From Christensenellaceae bacterium (GTDB lineage: Bacteria > Bacillota > Clostridia > Christensenellales > UBA1750), in assembly GCA_031287285.1 (NCBI GenBank), contig JAITTC010000070.1:1-6349 (forward strand): a stretch of 6,349 nt of DNA, read 5' to 3'. Under the pieces are notes generated by a model, which was not told the origin of the DNA, did not search any database, and saw only the letters and a list, made by a program, of their open reading frames with translations. Made by a program: the position numbers and the translations under genes. How positions within the stretch are numbered: the first letter of the stretch is position 1; the number at the start of each line of letters is the position of its first letter. Of the stretch, positions 4,743 through 6,349 are shown one piece after another.

Positions 4743-6349
4743 CTAGGCCTTGCCAAGCCCCGTTACGACGAGCTGCGCGCTCTGCCCCGGGGAGGCGAGC
4801 GTAAGCCCGCCGGAGAGAACCTTGAATTGGATTTTCGACTGAGGCTGAAGCTGGGCGATCGAGTCCGTCAGAAACATTCCCTCGCCGTTCACGCTCAAAA
4901 CGGGGCCCGTAGGCACCCCATTTTCCAGCATTTGAATGCTGGTATTGGGCAAAACGGACTGGACATTGAGCCCCAGCGTTACCCTGTAATAGGGCGAATT
5001 GCCCAAGGTCAGCGCATTCTCGGCGCCGTCCCAGCTTAGACCCTGCTCCACGGGCGCATCGCTGAAGCTCAGCAGGTCGTTCTCGCCGAAATTCAGCGTG
5101 GCCAGGGGGGCTAAATCCCGAGTGACGACGGCTTCATCCGCTGCCGCGGGCTGTGCGGCAGGCTGCCCATTCGTCAAGGATGCAAATTCCACCGTGGCCG
5201 GCTCCCCTTGAGGCCCCTGCGGGCCAATCGCGCCTTCCATGCCTTGCGGGCCGGGGTCGCCTTGCGGGCCCTGCGGGCCAATCGCGCCTTCAACGCCCTG
5301 CGGGCCAGGATCGCCTTGTGGGCCTTGCGGGCCAATCGCGCCTTCAACGCCCTGCGGGCCAGGATCGCCTTGTGGGCCTTGCGGGCCAATCGCGCCTTCC
5401 ATGCCCTGTGGGCCGGGATCGCCTTGCGGGCCAATCGCGCCTTCCATGCCCTGCGGGCCGGGGTCGCCTTGCGGGCCGGGATCGCCTTGCGGGCCCTGTG
5501 GGCCGGGGTCGCCTTGCGAGCCCTGCGGGCCAATCGCGCCTTCCATGCCCTGTGGGCCGGGGTCGCCTTGCGGACCTTGTGGGCCAATCGCGCCCGTAGC
5601 ACCCTGCAGGCCAGGTTCGCCCTGCGGGCCCTGTGGGCCAATCGCACCCGCAATGCCCCGCGGCCCCGGTTCGCCTTGCGGGCCCTGTGGGCCGATCGCA
5701 CCTGCAATGCCCTGCGGGCCTTGTTCGCCTTGCGCGCCTTGCGGCCCGGTCGCGCCCGTGTCGCCCTTCAAGCCCTGCGGGCCTTCTGGGCCGGGTTCAC
5801 CCTGCGGCCCTGGGGCACCAAAGGCACCGCGCGGGCCGGCCGGGCCCGTGGAGCCAACCTCGCCCTGCGGCCCAACGGGGCCTTGCGGGCCTGGATCACC
5901 CTTTGGGCCCTGCAGGCCGGCTGGGCCGGCATCCCCTTGTGCGCCGGGCAAGCCAGGAAGGCCGCGCGGGCCGGCTTCACCTTGAGGCCCAGCGATGCCT
6001 TGGGGCCCAACTTCGCCCTGAGGCCCCGCCAAGCCGGGGATGCCGCGCGGGCCGGCCGGGCCAACGGGGCCCAGCAAGCCCTGCGGGCCAGGAACGCCTT
6101 GCAGCCCCCGAATCCCTTGCGCGCCTCGCTCGCCCTGGGGGCCCGGTTCGCCCTGAGGCCCTTCGGAGCCGGGAATGCCGCGCACACCGATCGGCCCGCC
6201 GGCCGGGCCGGGTTCACCCTGCAGCCCCCTGGGGCCGATCGCCCCAGGCACCCCTTGCAGGCCTTGCGGACCAGGGGCGCCTTGCGGGCCGGGAAGCCCT
6301 CGCAGACCCTGTGCGCCCGTCAAGCCTCGCAGACCCTGGGGGCCTGTGG
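4743..6349 (-). CDS. Collagen-like surface protein with BclA-like C-terminal domain, 5' end outside the window
   Basis: The stop is at 4743-4745, and the frame is open from there to the right edge, where Gly-X-Y triplets continue ([10 protein letters not shown]), so the start codon lies beyond the window. The in-frame TTG at 6321-6323 is an internal Leu codon. About 127 Gly-X-Y triplets run from 6347 to 5202, rich in GPQ, GEP, GDP, GPR and GAI, with a single phase slip at about 6189-6200 (an extra Gly in [10 protein letters not shown]). They should form a collagen triple helix without hydroxyproline. A linker ([20 protein letters not shown]) leads to a C-terminal domain of about 130 residues with alternating strands: [69 protein letters not shown] and a final [11 protein letters not shown]. 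This matches the style of BclA-like, TNF/C1q-type trimerising heads of exosporium and surface collagens. It is likely displayed on the cell or spore surface; signal or anchor sequences are not visible here. The gene converges on alaS. Confidence 0.9.
   Translation of the reverse strand, partial: TGPQGLRGLTGAQGLRGLPGPQGAPGPQGLQGVPGAIGPRGLQGEPGPAGGPIGVRGIPGSEGPQGEPGPQGERGAQGIRGLQGVPGPQGLLGPVGPAGPRGIPGLAGPQGEVGPQGIAGPQGEAGPRGLPGLPGAQGDAGPAGLQGPKGDPGPQGPVGPQGEVGSTGPAGPRGAFGAPGPQGEPGPEGPQGLKGDTGATGPQGAQGEQGPQGIAGAIGPQGPQGEPGPRGIAGAIGPQGPQGEPGLQGATGAIGPQGPQGDPGPQGMEGAIGPQGSQGDPGPQGPQGDPGPQGDPGPQGMEGAIGPQGDPGPQGMEGAIGPQGPQGDPGPQGVEGAIGPQGPQGDPGPQGVEGAIGPQGPQGDPGPQGMEGAIGPQGPQGEPATVEFASLTNGQPAAQPAAADEAVVTRDLAPLATLNFGENDLLSFSDAPVEQGLSWDGAENALTLGNSPYYRVTLGLNVQSVLPNTSIQMLENGVPTGPVLSVNGEGMFLTDSIAQLQPQSKIQFKVLSGGLTLASPGQSAQLVVTGLGKA
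5221..5742 (-). repeat. 54-bp tandem repeat array (18-residue collagen unit) within the collagen-like gene
   Basis: Nine units begin with GGGCC(A/G)ATCGC on the plus strand at 5221, 5275, 5329, 5383, 5428, 5527, 5581, 5635 and 5689. The spacing is 54 bp except 45 bp (5383 to 5428) and 99 bp (5428 to 5527); both differ from multiples of 54 by 9 bp, one Gly-X-Y triplet. The encoded unit is [18 protein letters not shown], with GVE, GIA or GAT variants before GAI. Units 5275-5328 and 5329-5382 look identical base for base, a sign of recent duplication. Divergence rises towards the N-terminal side (5581 onwards). Confidence 0.92.

Noticed and set aside
5221..5742. Regular repeats that could suggest a CRISPR array
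   Set aside because: The repeats have no unique spacers; every base is part of the 54-bp in-frame collagen unit.
5239..5985. Plus-strand open frame encoding a Cys/Pro/Gly repeat protein ([13 protein letters not shown] pattern)
   Set aside because: It is the antisense shadow of the collagen repeats on the minus strand; it has no ribosome binding site or own start context, and the periodicity is fully explained by Gly-X-Y codons.
6321..6323. TTG as the start codon of the collagen-like gene
   Set aside because: Gly-X-Y triplets continue in frame upstream to the window edge, there is no ribosome binding site, and no signal or leader sequence follows it.

Overview
The window reads as a chromosomal segment of a GC-rich, Gram-positive-type (Firmicutes/Clostridia-like) bacterium. 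The basis is strong purine-rich ribosome binding sites (AAGGAGG, AAAGGAG, AAAGGGG) in front of every complete gene, sigma-A-like promoters with TGn extended -10 boxes, intrinsic terminators, a small two-helix membrane protein of a kind I associate with Clostridia, and a surface collagen-like protein. The taxonomic placement is inference; nothing in the window names the species.

Layout, left to right. A flavodoxin-fold-like gene runs off the left edge on the minus strand (1-224). It is divergent from a GNAT-type acetyltransferase (300-986, plus). The acetyltransferase converges on a major facilitator superfamily transporter (1068-2291, minus). A 196-bp intergenic region (2292-2487) carries back-to-back promoters for the transporter and for a 92-residue two-helix membrane protein (2488-2766, plus). 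Next comes alaS (2891-4684, plus), with its own promoter (2777-2806) and a perfect 12-bp intrinsic terminator hairpin (2825-2856) between that promoter and the start codon. A strong hairpin terminator (4703-4737) separates alaS from a convergent, very long collagen-like gene (4743-6349, minus), whose 5' end lies outside the window.

The genes do not form one operon or an evident pathway; each appears to be its own transcription unit. The points of most interest are: (1) alanyl-tRNA synthetase is a compact 597-residue form. It has no C-terminal C-Ala domain and almost no linker before the editing domain, yet keeps both the catalytic and the editing metal-site residues. (2) The alaS leader is short, has no visible T-box, and contains a terminator hairpin, which suggests attenuation or leader-level control by an unusual route. 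(3) The collagen-like protein has about 127 Gly-X-Y triplets in view, a 54-bp tandem repeat array with two identical neighbouring units and triplet-sized length changes, and a C-terminal domain of about 150 residues that looks like a BclA-type trimerising head. (4) The two plus-strand promoters share a promoter-plus-start-site motif. I see no prophage, insertion sequence, CRISPR array, RNA gene or defence system, and no stretch over 300 bases without a gene.
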